The position numbers and the translations under genes were made by a program. A DNA stretch of 64,000 nt from assembly GCA_007115705.1 (NCBI GenBank), contig QXEO01001034.1, positions 1,364,001 to 1,428,000 of the forward strand, in the 5' to 3' direction. The stretch is from Dactylis glomerata (taxonomy: Eukaryota; Streptophyta; Magnoliopsida; Poales; Poaceae). Of this stretch, positions 32,602-44,941 are shown one piece after another. A model generated the notes under the pieces. The model did no database searches and was not told where the DNA came from. It was given only the letters and a program-made list of their open reading frames with translations. Within the stretch, counting starts at the first letter, position 1. The number at the start of each line of letters is the position of its first letter.

Positions 32602-33672
32602 ATGGCGATGGAGAAGCATGAGATGCCCATTTCCGACGTAGCCGCCGGCGCATCGGCCGTCGGTGCATCGGCCGCCGGCGCATCGGCCGCCGCCCCTGTC
32701 CAGGCCCCCGTCGCTGCTTCCGACGTAGGCGCCGGCGCAGCAGCCGCCGGCGCAATGGCCGTCGCCCCCGTCCAGGCCCCCGTCGATTGGGACCTGTACG
32801 AAGACCCGTACGAACCAGTGCCGTACGTCGCGCTGGCGAACCCCTACGACATCAGCATCGTCGACGACTACCTGGAGGTAACCCTTTGTTCCCTTGTTCT
32901 TATGTCATTTCAATCCTTTTGTGTTAGATCTAGCATTATTAGTGTTCCTCTGTTCCTAGTTCAATCCTTTTATGATAGATCTAGCGTTATTAGGGTTAGT
33001 CTGTTCCTAGTTCAATCCTTTTATGATAGATCTAGCGTTATTATGATAGATCTGGCGTTATTAGTGTTTGTGATTTGCTTTTGTTTAAGATTCGGTTAAC
33101 TTATGTGAGTAATCAATCCCATCCCGTTAATTTGTGCCGATGATGATGAATATTTGGGCACAAATTGATTCAGGGTTTGGTCTGTGAACAATTGGTGTGT
33201 ACAAATTTGTTGTGCATGATCTTTGGTTCACTGACCCAAATCCTGGATATAAGTGTGTCCAATGTAACTGAGGCTTCTTTTTTTCGTGCCCATATTATCA
33301 TGCATGATCTTTTGTTCACTCTCTGTTCCATCATCGCTGCAATTGACTCCGTGTTTTTTGATCTTTGGTGCTACGTGACAGGTGCAGAGCAGCGACGTCG
33401 ACAGCGACGACGAGTCCTTCCACACCAAGACTCGTCACATCCTCAGGAGGCTGCAGTCCGGCCATTACGATCGCCACTTTGCTCGAGGCGTTTACAGGTG
33501 TCCCTTCTGCAACAGGAGGCTCCGCGCCACCGACTTCAACTGCCTGGTGAACCATGCCGAATCCCTTGGCAGTGCCCCTGGCGGCGCTAGAGTTGGAACG
33601 ACCGTGAACGTGCATGCGTTCATGGTCAAACACAAAGCACTTGGGATTCACCTGCGCAACCTCCAAGCTTAA
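32602..33672 (+). CDS. Ala-rich protein with zf-XS-like C2H2 finger, block copy 1, 188 aa
   Basis: Exon 1 (32602-32877) ends at GAG|GTAACC; exon 2 (33382-33672) follows CAG. The first 60 residues are low-complexity repeats of GASAAGASA and APVQAP, then an acidic DWDLYEDPYEPVPY segment. Exon 2 encodes HILRRLQSGHYDRHF, then a finger VYRCPFCNRRLRATDFNCLVNHAESLG and HAFMVKHKALGIHLRNL. The CPFC...H pattern followed by HA and KHKALGIHL resembles the zf-XS domain of SGS3-like RNA-silencing proteins, though no XS domain is present. Upstream, a CT-rich leader follows TCTTTATAGAGCC near 32485, a possible TATA region. Two copies with intact frames suggest selection or recent duplication. The function is unknown. 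Confidence 0.62.
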
Positions 33673-33732
33673 TCTCATGTAAAATGTAGCTTATGTTGGA
33701 TCTAGAGATCGGTAGTACTGTTGGATCTGTCC

Positions 33733-33734
<2 letters not shown>

Positions 33735-33819
<85 letters not shown>
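33735..33819 (+). repeat. (TA)n microsatellite, left side of nested element
   Basis: About 42 TA units. With 38177-38212 it forms the interrupted host microsatellite; the uninterrupted equivalent in block copy 2 is 54455-54487. Confidence 0.95.
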
Positions 33820-33823
<4 letters not shown>

Positions 33824-34799
33824 CTATTCTGCGACTGATGATAGAATAATATTCTATACATGTCATTTTTTCTATATGGCCCGATCGAGTTAAACACAGC
33901 CGAACCAACCCCCCGCTCAGCAAGTTAGAAAAAAAACCACAAACCTTATCCCTTACCGGCCGCTCGACCCACCCCGACAGTTGACACAGACCCTGCCCCA
34001 GCTCGCCGCCGGCCGGCCATCCCTGCTATGCGTCGCGCTTCTCATGCTGCTGGGACGATCCATGGTCGTTGTGCCTCTCCGGCCGCCGGGACGGTCCACC
34101 TGTTGCCGCCTCCAAGCTCAGCGTCGCTTCCGGACGGGAGCTGAAGCAACGCGCTGCCGCTGGCCCCGAAGCAACACGCCGCCGCCAGGCCACACCTTCA
34201 CCACCGGATGGCCGGTATTTGTGCGGCTGATGCGCCGCCCTGTGACCCTGCCACTGCCCCCAGCAGTTCTTCCCTACCGTCACTGCCATGTCCATGTATG
34301 CAGAGCCACACTCCTGGTCTCCACCTTCCTCTGCAGCCCATCGAAATCAAACGATGTGGTGCGGCCCTCCGCGCTCGTTTTCCGGCGTCTCGACCTAGCC
34401 TGCATGGTCTAAGCTGAGCGCCCCAAATTGGTGGCATCGTGATGACCGTTAACTTCTTTCCCCGAGCAGATATGGCCTATCGATGCATCTGCAATTTTTC
34501 TCGTGAAGCTCCGCCTTCCCTGTAGCAGCTGAAAAGCTCTTCCGACCGATGCACTGTGTTGATTTAAAAACAGATGAAAAGGAGGATTAGTATGTGGAGG
34601 AGAGAAATTGCCATTTCTCAATTGGACCGCTAGTTACTGTATCTTAAAAACACAAGCTTGCTCTTGCCTGAATTCGTTGCCCCGCTTGAATAGACTGTTT
34701 CGTGAGTACTTCTTGGTTCATACAGGCTATGGTAGTATAAAGTTGTGGTGTTGAGAAGTGTGATGAAATAATAATGATAATCTGAAAAAGATTACCTTG

Positions 34800-37160
34800 T
34801 GAAAAGTACAAATAGTAACATTAGGAAGTATAACGTTTTATCTTCAAAAGTGCACATTTCCCACGATGCGAGGACAAAAAAATACAGGAATTAAAAAGTG
34901 CACACAGTCAAGGTGGCGATTCTAGAAAAACAAAAAAATAACCGGAAAATACATCGAGTATGAAACATTTCATTACTACGTATACACAATATTAGTACCC
35001 ATGTGAAGTGAAGTTAAGATGATGTTGAATGGAAAAAATTTGAGTCTCTAAACTTATTTGTATTCCATCTATCGAGAAATCTGCAAAAACAATTGTCAAA
35101 AATTGCCCAGCCACACAAATCCAAAATTTCAGAAAAAAAACATCATTCAAAAATATTACCACCTAGGAAGTATAAGTGACGTCGGGAAGTACAAAGCTTT
35201 GTGAAGCTTTTTTCGAAATGGGGGAGTGTTATAAGCAGGTGCAGTTGACTATAAAAAGGTACTTTCGTTTTAGTTGAGACTGATTTTAACCCGCTTTTAA
35301 TTTTTGGACACTTAAGCAGTTGCAAATGACTCAAAATACTCCTATTTTAGTTGAGACTGATTTTCATCCGCTCTCAATATTGGTGACTTCGCACTAAGCA
35401 GTATTGTGCCAGACCGAAGATAAGACTGCATTTGGTTCCGCACAAGCGAATACTATTTTACATTCAAAAAATCCCAAACAAAGTAAAGGAAGTACAAGTT
35501 ATTAATTCTTGAGATACTCTATTGATCACAAATAATACATGTATTCTATTGATCATAAATAAATTCATTCAGAAAACATAAACCGCAGCGACGCTAACTC
35601 AGCCTTGGTACCTGAATATTTAGGCTACCATATCAATAAACAAAAATTATTTTAGAAAGGTACACAATAGTAAGATTGATAAATACACACCAATAAGAAC
35701 GAGAAAGTACACCCATTAAATTTAAGAAAGTACAAAACTGTATGATCGGAAAGTATAAACCAGCAAGATAGGAAAGTACACAAATTTAGTTTAGAGAAGT
35801 ATACAACAAATAAGATCGGAAAGTATATTCTAGTAAGTTCGGAAAGCACACAGCCCTAAGATATGGGAAGTACACAGTAGTAAGATCTCAAGTACACAAC
35901 TTTAAGACTAGGAAAGTATAATAGACATCATATTAAAACCTTAAAAAATAAAGAATAATCCAAGTATAAAAGGGAAGTACATAGTATACATACGAGAAGT
36001 TCGTATAAAATGCGGGGGAGGGTGCACGCGATAACGTCAGGAAGTACATGAGTTCAATATTAACAAGTATAACAAATGACTACGGAAAGTACAAAAAACT
36101 ATGAGAGCAGGAACTACCGCGTCAATAAACAACAAGAATATGGGAAGTACATATTTATTTTTCTGAAAAGTTCAGAACTTATGTTCCAGGAAGTACATGA
36201 AGAGGCTATGAGAAGTACACCGACGATAGGATGTACGGAGGTTTAACTTGGGAAGAACACGCGATGACGATGGGAAGTACACATAGTGTCGACATGAAGT
36301 ACATAGGTTCAAATTTGGGAAGTGCAAATTCACCACGAAGGGTTGCAAAAATGATAAAATCATTCACCAGATTAATGAAGTACGACTAGTGACTCTGAGA
36401 AGTACACACGGTGACTGCGAAAAGTACAAATATTCATTTTTATAAGGTGATGGTATTGCCATGTCGCGTCATACGGGTGACAAAGCCTCAAAGGTTGTCA
36501 CGGTATCAAAGATTCATTGCTGATGACGCTATCGGCTCGACGACAACTCAACCTCATTACCTGAACATCTAGGCCACCGCATCAATAAACAAAGAGGTTA
36601 CAAGAAGTACATATAACCCTTTTCTGAGAAGTGCGATACTTCTGTTCGAGGAAGTACACACAGAGACTATGGGAAGTATACCTGATGATGACAGGAAGTA
36701 CGATGTTCATCTTTGGAAAGTACACATGATGACAATAGGAAGTACACATACTATCGACGGGAAGTACATAGCTTCAACTTTGGGAAGTGCAAAGTCCCAG
36801 CGAAAGATTGCAAAAATGTTTAAAAAAATTCAAAAAATTAATGAAGTACAACAATTGATTCTACGAAGTACACACGGTGATGACGAGAAGTACAAATATT
36901 CAGTTTTTAGAAGTGCAGAGTACTATAATACAACATGATAACCGAGGGAAGTACAATATTGTGATGAAGGGAAGTACAATATGATAACGGCGGGAAGTAC
37001 AACATGATAACAGAGGGAAGTACAATATTGTGACGGTGGAACCCAAAAAATACCGTATAATGAAGTTACCGTTGTTTTACTGAAAAATTCTTGAAACACC
37101 ATAGGGAAGTACAAGCGCATATAACAACAAAGTACGAGATACATATCCTCGGAAGTACGA
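34800..37160 (+). repeat. Dispersed array of GGAAGTAC-type motifs
   Basis: About thirty exact AAGTAC, usually as gggaagtacac or ggaagtacaa, plus variants (aagtata, aagtgc), all in the same orientation at irregular 20-60-base intervals. A longer unit (atgggaagtac...cgatgac..., 36170-36450) recurs at 36640-36910. Dense one-sided motif arrays are often binding sites for a transposase or another protein; the role here is unknown. Confidence 0.8.
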
Positions 37161-37416
37161 AAACTCTATTTTCTCGGGACGGACATATATCATGCAAATC
37201 ATATCATTTAAAGCTCCGATCGCCTCTATAGTAGGCACAAATGATTTGCATGGTAGAACAAAACTTTAATTTCATTACTTTTTGCTTTCCATGACGAATC
37301 AAATAGTAAAATTTCCCAATTTCGAATCGTTAACTTGCGAACAACACAAATCATATGAAGTTAAAACTATATAAATTAATCTTTAACTATAAGGAATTTG
37401 CAAAAATAGTGTGAAC

Positions 37417-37990
37417 AAAAAAGTTGCGCATTTTCCATAGCTTTCCAATGGTATATCATTTGCATCATTCCAATAAGCGGTTAAAAAACTATAGTCAAAT
37501 TAGTCTACATCTTTTTTGGATATCTCCGAATTCATTATTTTTAAAATTATTCAAAAACTGTGCAGAATTTGAAAAAACTTAAAACATGAAAAAGTTGCGT
37601 CTGCTCCATATCTATCCAACGCCATATTATTTGCATCATTCCGACAAATCGTTGAGAAAATCTGCTCAAATTACAGTCCGCCCGTTTTTGAATAGATCCG
37701 AATTCAAGTATTTTCAAAATTGTTCAAAATCCGTGATGATTTTGAAAAAATTTGCAGAGATAACAAAGTTGCGCAATTTCAATAGCTTTCCAATGGCGTA
37801 TCATATGCGTTATTCTGATTTGTGGTTTGCAAAAGAAATGAAAAATACGTTTCAGACGTGTTTTTGAATGCTTCCGATTTTCAAAATTAAACTTAAACCA
37901 CTGAAAATTAGAAAAAAGTTTTAACATGAAAAAGTTGCGGATTTTCCGTAGCTTTCCAACGGTATATCATTTGCATAATTCTGAGAAACA
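37417..37990 (+). repeat. Diverged 170-bp tandem repeat
   Basis: The motif aaaagttgcg ... tagctttccaa ... tatcatttgcatcattc recurs near 37420, 37590, 37765 and 37927, so the period is about 170 bases with substantial divergence. Confidence 0.65.
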
Positions 37991-38172
37991 ATTTACAAAT
38001 TCAAATAAATAGCTACATAGATACAAATTAGCAGTTCAAATTTGTAAACGTGTAGTACGATTCTGTCATATAAAGCAGTATAAACATGTGTCGTAAGAAG
38101 TACAAACATGTGTCGTAAGAAGTACAGAATATGTACAGAATATTATTCTGTCATCGATGACAGAATAGTCTC

Positions 38173-38742
38173 CATGTATATATATATATATATACATTAT
38201 ATATATATATATGCTATGTTGGCCGCTGTATGCAGCTTATCCTATATTTTCTCGATTTATTATGCTGCTGTGAATTTATCCTCTACTAGCTTCTAGATTT
38301 GCTACTAGATTTGTTAACATATTGGGCAAAAAACGAGGGCCAAAAGGCAACAATCATTAAAGAAAGACAGAAATAGAAGCTTCTCTAGATTTGATACTAA
38401 TTTGGTGAAAAGAGAGAGAACTGTTACAGAGAGAGAGGGGAAAAAGGCGCTCTGAAAAATGCCAATTTGGGCCGAGAGAGACAAAACCGAGCTCTCACGT
38501 ACAACCAAACGCGGTCTCGTCCTGTCCCACGCGGTCCCGTTCTACCAGCCCCACGCGACGCGGCCCCACATGACGTGGCCCCACACGTCAGCACGGAATG
38601 GTCAACTAAACGGTAACCCTCCCGTCCGACCGTCTGCGAGGGGTTTCAAACTAGAGCGAGGGGAAAACTGAGGAAAAGTTAAGCGGCTGGGGAAAACTGA
38701 GTACAACTAACGACCCAGGGGCACGAAAATAGAAATCCCTAA
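38173..38742 (+). other. Right flank of block copy 1
   Basis: Continues the block after the nested element: a TA tract, then about 38440-38680 with GC-rich cggtctcgtcctgtcccacg and cgaggggaaaactgag motifs, ending in gaaatccctaata. The inverse copy is 53926-54455. No protein frame is supported. Confidence 0.6.
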
Positions 38743-39594
38743 TAAAGGCATGAACCCACTATTGAGCATAAATACCCCCTCTTGGAGTCACTAGCAACTA
38801 CTCGGCCAAGATAGCTACTAACAACGGAGAGCATGCAAGATCATAAACAACATAGAGATAACATAAGATAAATTTCAGTACTTCAACTCAATCATAATAC
38901 CAATATTCATCGGATCCCAACAAACCAAACGTGTAGAATTACATAACGGTGATATCAATCATGTAAGGCAGCTCATGAGATCTAAACATGAAGCACATAG
39001 TGGAGAATACAACCATCTAGCTACTGCTATGGACCCATAGTCCAAGGTAGGCTACTCACTCATCGCTCCGGAGGCAAGCATGGCGATGAAGAAGACCTCC
39101 GGTGGTGATTCCCCTCTCCGGCAGGGTGCCGGGAAGAGCTTCTGGACCCTCCCGATCTTTGGGTCGACGGCGGCGGCGGATCGCGATGTGTTCTGGAAAA
39201 TTGATCGGGTACTTAGGTTTTTCCCGTCGGGGGGTCTTTATAGGCGAAGGGGCATCGTCAGAAGTGGACCGAGGTGGCCTCACATATAGGGGACGCGGCA
39301 AGGGGCCAGGCCGCACCGCCCTGGTGTGTGGGCCCCTCGTGGCCCCACTCCAACTCCTCTTCGGTTCTCTGGAAGCTTCGGTAAATTTCTGGGCGACTGG
39401 CTTTGGTTTCGTCCAATTCCGAGAATATTTCCTGTGTAGCTTTTCTGAAACACAAACTGGCACTGTGGCGACTTGTTAATAGGTTAGTTCCGGAAAATGC
39501 ATAAAAGTGCCATGAAGTGTAACGAAACATTAGGCAAATGGTGTAAAAACAAGCATGGAGCATCAAAAATTATGGATACGTTGGAGACGTATCA
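38743..39594 (-). repeat. Element B 3' LTR, fragment next to internal part
   Basis: Resumes the LTR at aggcatgaaccc and ends gacgtatca at 39594, matching 44074-44936 of the other LTR. About 50 LTR bases between the two fragments are missing. Confidence 0.88.
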
Positions 39595-42528
39595 GCATCC
39601 CCAAGCTTAACTCCTGCTCGTCCTCGAGTAGGTAAGTGATAACAAAAGAAATAATTTTTGAGGTGACATGCACCTACACAATCTTGATCACATATGTAAG
39701 CATTGTGAGCTGGGATCAAAAGAACTTAAAACATGGGCATGAAAGACATATTCTTGATAGAAGAAACTTAGCAACCATGTTATAAACATGCAAATGAACA
39801 CAAACAAAAGATCATGAAAATGAAACAATGAAAGTCAAATGTGTGTTCAAATCATAAGGAAAAACATACAAATGGTTTTCAGCTTGTCCTCCATAGAGAG
39901 CAAAACATAAATGCATAGGACACCTTCAAGTTTAAGAGGGCGACTAGATACAAATAATTTGAGAACAAGTGAAACAAATAATATGAATCAATCAAGGAAA
40001 ACTTTGGGACAATGCACATTATACTAAGAATGACAACTATGCTCTCTTAATGGTGCATAAAGGTACAAGGTGGTGACTCAACATAAAAGTAAAAGAAAGG
40101 CCCTTCGCGGAGGGAAGCAGTGATTGCAAGTTTTATAACCTTCAAAAATTATGGTACTTACCGACTTTGAGCTCTTATTGCCCCCATCATAAACATCTTG
40201 AATGGTTAAAGTTAATGCGAGAACACTTACGCTGCATATGCTTGACAAATCATAAGTTGAAAACCTCGTGTCCCGTGAATACGAGTACCCAAACCTCATG
40301 CTACTTTACTTAGAGTCCCAAGCAAGGCTCTTGTCATTGTAAGTATACACGTATCATCGAGAACCGCCAACAGGGTACCTCCGTGCCCGATGACATGGAA
40401 CAAGCCCACATCAAAATGACAGGACAAGCAGACAATGAACACCTTGACATCTCTTTTATTTACCATTTGTATAGCTTTTTATTTTGAGATGCGTCGTCGA
40501 ATGTCCACTATGGGCATGCTGCAAATTTCCACCATGAATTATGCATGGCTTAGATTGACGGCCCAGGCGTTTCTCTAACACATATACAAACTCCATGATC
40601 CCGCAAGATTCCCAATTCATTTCACACCGCGAGTATCCATAAACAAAAGATCACGATATCAACTCAAATAAGAAGTGCAATGTTGAAAGCTTGCCCCATG
40701 ACGGCATGGCTGGGCTAGTTCCCAACTTACAACTTGCAAGCATAACAACTCAACATAAGAGATCACAATGTCAAAATTTTAAGAACGAGAAAAAGTAAAG
40801 TGTGCCTTCCGGTTCGTGAGAGCTTTACTGACCAATTTTTGCATAACACTGGTAAGAGTTTAATTTGAAGAGTAAATAAAAGCAAGTCAAATTTACTTGG
40901 AATAGCAAATTGCTAATAGGTATGTATGGTGGACACTTTGGCAAACTTGGTTTTTAGGAGTTGGATGCACGAGTAGAGCTCATACTCAGTACAAGGCGAG
41001 GGCTAGCAAAAGACTGGGAGCGACCAACTAAGAGAGCAATAATGGCCATAATCATGCAAAGCGACAAAGCGATATTAAAAGAAGCATAAGATGGCATCAA
41101 AAGTCAAAAACTAAATGATCATAGAGGCTATTGGCGACTTTGTAAGAGTATAACATGTGTGAGCATGTGCCAAGTCAACCCAAATAAAGCATCAAGGAGA
41201 AAACCAAAATAATGCTTCCAAACGATAAAAACAACGCATGATTCTTTCAAAGGCTCATTAAGCAATCTCAGTTATTTGAGACAAGTCATGCTACAGCAAA
41301 ACCACTAAGCATACTATCAAAAAGACATCAAGCACGACATGCAAAAGCCTAAGCCGCAGTCTACACAAGCTCCTTCTTGTACCACTTTTTTGCATAAAAC
41401 TTTTCTCTTTTCCAACACCATTCAAACTTTTTATAAACACCTCTTTTGATGAAAACCAATAAAGATCATAGGCAAAAATACACCTTGATGAAAAGATATA
41501 ACAAGATCTGAACACATATCAAGGCGAAAATCGAATTCTAAACGCAGTTCTAGAAAAAGAAGAACACTCGTTGAAACGAATAGAGTGAAAAACGGAGTGT
41601 TCTTGACAAATGAAAGGCAAGGCAACTTCTCCAAAAAAAAATGTTGGAGTCCAACCATTTATTGCAGCAAACAAAACTAAACTAAACTGAAAACTAAAAA
41701 CAACTGACGCTCCAAGAAAAACGCATAATGCATGAAGCAATAAAAATATAGTGTCTTGAAAGGTGACCTAATTTTTGCCGATGAAGAAGGGGTGCCTCGG
41801 GGGCATCCCCAAGCTTTGACGCTTGTACTTCTTAGATATTTCTTGGGGTGATGCATGGGCATCCCCAAGCTTGAGCTTTTTTCCATTCTTCAACTCATCT
41901 CATCACTCTCCGATCCCTACACTTGAAAACTTCCGTCATACAAAACTAAACACAAATCTATTAGCAATATTACTGTAAGCATAACATATAATCAACCCCT
42001 TTTTGCTTCAGGTTTCAACCTAAAACCACCACATATTAAGCATATACTACTGTAGCAACTTCCCCAAAAGTTCCGTGATCAAAAGAACTCAAAAAGAAAG
42101 CGATAAAGCGGCAAACACAAATATTGGCAGAAATCTATCAAAACAGAACAGCTGACAAATGTCGAATTTTTAAGGTATTTTCTGTTACTCAAATCAAAAA
42201 GTGTTCAACTAATGAAAGTTTGGATATAACCTGGGGCATATGCACAAGAAATAGCAGGTCCAAAAGATGTACAGAGAATTTTCACGAATTTTTACGGTGC
42301 AGCACCGAAAACAGTTTCAGGACAGCAACATCCCCAAATCTTACCTCACTCAAATTAGAGGCTTCTCTTAGCACAAAAACGAAATAAAAAGGATAAGGAG
42401 AGGTTATTACAGTAGTAATAACTTCCAAGACTCAAATGAAAGAAAAAGAACTGAATGTAAAAACATTGGGTTATCTCCCAAGAGTGCTTTTCTTTAACGC
42501 CTTTGAGCTAGGCGCAGAAAATTGTGAA
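39595..42528 (-). other. Element B internal non-coding region
   Basis: AT-rich, no protein. It closely parallels 56548-59133 of element D and, in opposite orientation, 52629-53924 of element C (shared blocks such as gcatccccaagctt). The end next to the LTR reads, on the minus strand, as a G-rich agcttggggatgc, the likely polypurine tract. Confidence 0.7.
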
Positions 42529-43122
42529 TCAAGTATTATCAAGAGAGGCATTAAGATCCATTGAAGAGGTCTTCTCAATAAGGCATTGTATTTCATCCAC
42601 ATAAGTTTTTGAAGACCCTTTGTGATCACGCTTTGGTTCACTCAAATCACTAAAAAGATTTTTGGGACAGATCCAATCAAAATTATTTTCAAAAGCTTCA
42701 TACAACCCCAAGAGTTTGCTAGGTATAGGTATCTCGGTTCCCTCATTGTTTGTACTAATAACCTTTATAGGTGAACCCAGCTTATTAAAGCGCTTAAGAA
42801 CTTTCCTAGCTTCAATGGCAACATCTTTAAATTCTAAGCGCAAAGTTTCCAAGATAAAAGTCTTCTTTTCAGGATCCTCAATTTCATGAAGCTTAAGGAA
42901 CATGTGTTGCATAAAAGGATTATGGCTAGCAAACGTAGCTTCCAACATGTGAATTAAATAAGAAGAAGCAACTTCAATACTAGAAGCAAGCTCAACTAAA
43001 GACTTTTCCTCAACTTCTTTATGCATACTAATATGATTAAAGAACTCCTCAATGTTATCTTTCCCAATAATTGAACCACTTCCTACTGAGAGGTCCTCCA
43101 AAACGTACTTAGGGAACAACAT
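42529..43122 (-). CDS. 197-aa helical protein of element B, unknown function
   Basis: A complete frame (MLFPKYVLEDLSVGSGSIIG to NASLDNT) just downstream of the primer site, where gag would start. It is rich in Leu, Glu and Lys and likely helical (EEKSLVELASSIEVASSYL, LRLEFKDVAIEARKVLKRF). No zinc knuckle, protease or nucleic-acid-binding motif is visible. Elements C and D carry different frames in this position. It may be a replaced or strongly diverged gag piece. Confidence 0.6.
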   Translation of the reverse strand: MLFPKYVLEDLSVGSGSIIGKDNIEEFFNHISMHKEVEEKSLVELASSIEVASSYLIHMLEATFASHNPFMQHMFLKLHEIEDPEKKTFILETLRLEFKDVAIEARKVLKRFNKLGSPIKVISTNNEGTEIPIPSKLLGLYEAFENNFDWICPKNLFSDLSEPKRDHKGSSKTYVDEIQCLIEKTSSMDLNASLDNT

Positions 43123-43281
43123 GACGAACTAGAGTAAAGAAAAACAACTACCAAGGATTCTAAATTTTTTGGGTTTTTGATAAAACAATGCAAGTAAAAA
43201 TAAAGTAAAGTAAAGCAAAACAAATAAACAAAGTAAAGGATGTGCGTGCGAAGACTCCCCTCGCAGAAGTCTTCTACTTCC

Positions 43282-43299
43282 TCCCCGGCAACGGCGCCA
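43282..43299 (-). other. Element B primer-binding site (tRNA-Asp)
   Basis: The minus strand reads TGGCGCCGTTGCCGGGGA, complementary to the 3' end of plant aspartate tRNA, within ten bases of the LTR. The same 18 bases serve C (50397-50414) and D (60161-60178). Confidence 0.85.
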
Positions 43300-43307
43300 G
43301 AAAACTT

Positions 43308-44936
43308 TGCTTGATGCCTGGTAAATGACTGGCCCGTTGGGAACCCCAAGAGGAAGGTGTGATAAATATAGCAGCAAGATTTTCCCTCAGTTAAGAAACC
43401 AAGGTATGTCGATCAGGAGAGGAGCAAACAAATAACTGAAGGTGATGCTTGCTAGCTTGCGATAGCTCAGGACAATTTATAGGGCGCCTCGTCCAAGCTT
43501 TTCTTTGCTAGCTGCAACACGGAACCTGCACACAACACAACCAAATACTTTGTTCCCAACTTACGATGAGGTTGTCAATCTCACCGGTCTGCTTGAAACA
43601 AAGGGTATGAGCGTATCGAGTGGAAAGTGATAATAGTATGCGAGTAAAGTAAACAAAGTAAACAGATGATAGCAATATAAAGGAAATAGGACCGGGGTCC
43701 ATAGTTCACTAGTAGTGTCTCTCCATAAGATAAAATAACACATGCTGGGTAAACAAATTACAGTTGGGCAATTGATAGAATAAAGACAACGTGCATACGA
43801 TGAGAGGATCACTATGAGATTTACTCTGGGCATTACAACAAGATACATAGACCGCCATCCAACTGCATCTATGACTAATAATCCACTTGTGGCGAATCAA
43901 TCCGAGAACTCCACAAGTATTAAGTTGCGAACAACAGATAATTGCATTAAGCAAAGTGTGTATGTAAACAAAGCATATGCCCTTGAGCATATGAATGTTG
44001 TTTTCCCCCTAGTAGCAACAACACATCTACAACCTTAGAGGTTTCTGTCACTCCCCCAGATTAAATAGAGGCATGAACCCACTATCGAGCATAAATACCC
44101 CCTCTTGGAGTCACTAGCAACTACTCGGCCAAGATAGCTACTAACAACGGAGAGCATGCAAGATCATAAACAACATAGAGATAACATAAGATAAATTTCA
44201 GTACTTCAACTCAATCATAACACCAATATTCATCGGATCCCAACAAACCAAACATGTAGAATTACATAACGGTGATCTCAATCATGTAAGGCAGCTCATG
44301 AGATCTAAACATAAAGCACATAGTGGAGAAGACAACCATCTAGCTACTGCTATGGACCCATAGTCCAAGGTAGACTACTCACTCATCGCTCCGGAGGCAA
44401 GCATGGCGATGAAGAAGACCTCTGGTGGCGATTCCCCTCTCTGGCAGGGTGCCGGGAAGAGCTTCTGGACCCTCCCGATCTTCGGGTCGACGGCGGCGGC
44501 GGATCATGATGTGTTCTGGAAAATTGATCGGGTACTTAGGTTTTTCCCGTCGGGGGGTCTTTATAGGCGAAGGGGCATCGTCAGAAGTGGACCGATGCGG
44601 CCTCACACATAGGGGGCGCGGCCAGGGGCCAGGCCGCGCCGCCCTGGTGTGTGGGCCCCTCGTGGCCCCACTCCAACTCCTCTTCGGTTCTCTGGAAGCT
44701 TCGGTAAATTTTTGGGCGACTGGCTTTGGTTTCGTCCAATTCCGAGAATATTTCCTGTGTAGCTTTTCTGAAACACAAAAACAGTAGAAAACAGGGAACT
44801 GGCACTATGGCGACTTGTTAATAGGTTAGTTCCAGAAAATGCATAAAAGTGCCACGAAGTGTAACGAAACATTAGGCAAATGGTGTAAAAACAATCATGG
44901 AGCATCAAAAATTATGGATACGTTGGAGACGTATCA
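43308..44936 (-). repeat. Element B 5' LTR (1629 bp)
   Basis: On the minus strand begins TGATACGTCTCCAACG and ends at tgcttgatgcctgg (plus-strand reading of its far end). Followed by the duplication ggcac at 44937-44941. Confidence 0.9.
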
Positions 44937-44941
44937 GGCAC

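Larger units (their letters stand above)
33820..38172. mobile_element. 4.35-kb inverted-repeat element inserted in a (TA)n tract (Micron-like)
   Basis: Ends are inverted repeats of about 42 bases starting GAGACTATTCTG (roughly 36 matches), each carrying a near-palindrome; the right one contains the perfect ATTCTGTCATCGATGACAGAAT-type 22-base palindrome. Both sides are TA microsatellite, and block copy 2 has the same microsatellite without the insert, so the borders are verified by an empty site. Inside are a GC-rich part (33900-34450), about thirty AAGTAC motifs (34800-37160) and a 170-base repeat (37400-38000). No transposase is visible. The rice Micron family is known to sit in TA microsatellites; this would be a much larger relative or an independent case. 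Confidence 0.72.
30258..38742 (+). mobile_element. Zinc-finger block, copy 1 (candidate undescribed mobile unit)
   Basis: An 8.5-kb foreign block replaces about 50 bases of the element B LTR. It contains a GRF zinc-finger remnant, about 160-bp tandem repeats, a hairpin, an Ala-rich zinc-finger gene and a TA-nested element. From about 31000 rightwards it matches, in inverted orientation, the stretch from 64000 down to 53926, and both copies end in the same terminus (gaaaatagaaatccctaata). Different flanks at the two sites show it is a unit that moved or was copied. The left end is rearranged, so its true terminus is unknown. Confidence 0.7.
29538..44936 (-). mobile_element. Non-autonomous Gypsy-like LTR retrotransposon B, interrupted
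   Basis: Flanked by exact duplication ggcac (29533-29537 and 44937-44941). The minus-strand 5' LTR is 43308-44936 and the tRNA-Asp primer site is 43282-43299. The 3' LTR is split into 29538-30257 and about 38743-39594 by an 8.5-kb block. The internal part (39595-43281) holds one 197-aa frame and no protease, reverse transcriptase or integrase, so it must have moved with enzymes from elsewhere. LTRs begin TGATACGTCTCCAACGTATCC. LTR differences are more numerous than in element D, so B is older. Confidence 0.88.

Noticed and set aside
33691..33923. Frames encoding long Tyr-Ile repeats
   Set aside because: Direct translation of the (TA)n microsatellite; not a protein.
33981..34412. 143-codon GC-rich frame inside the TA-nested element
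   Set aside because: Low complexity and open on several frames of both strands; could be a captured gene piece, but nothing recognisable.
39056..39479. Conserved-looking frames repeated in every LTR (also near 44403, 56014, 61283)
   Set aside because: They repeat because the LTR repeats. No start context, domain or codon pattern supports a protein.
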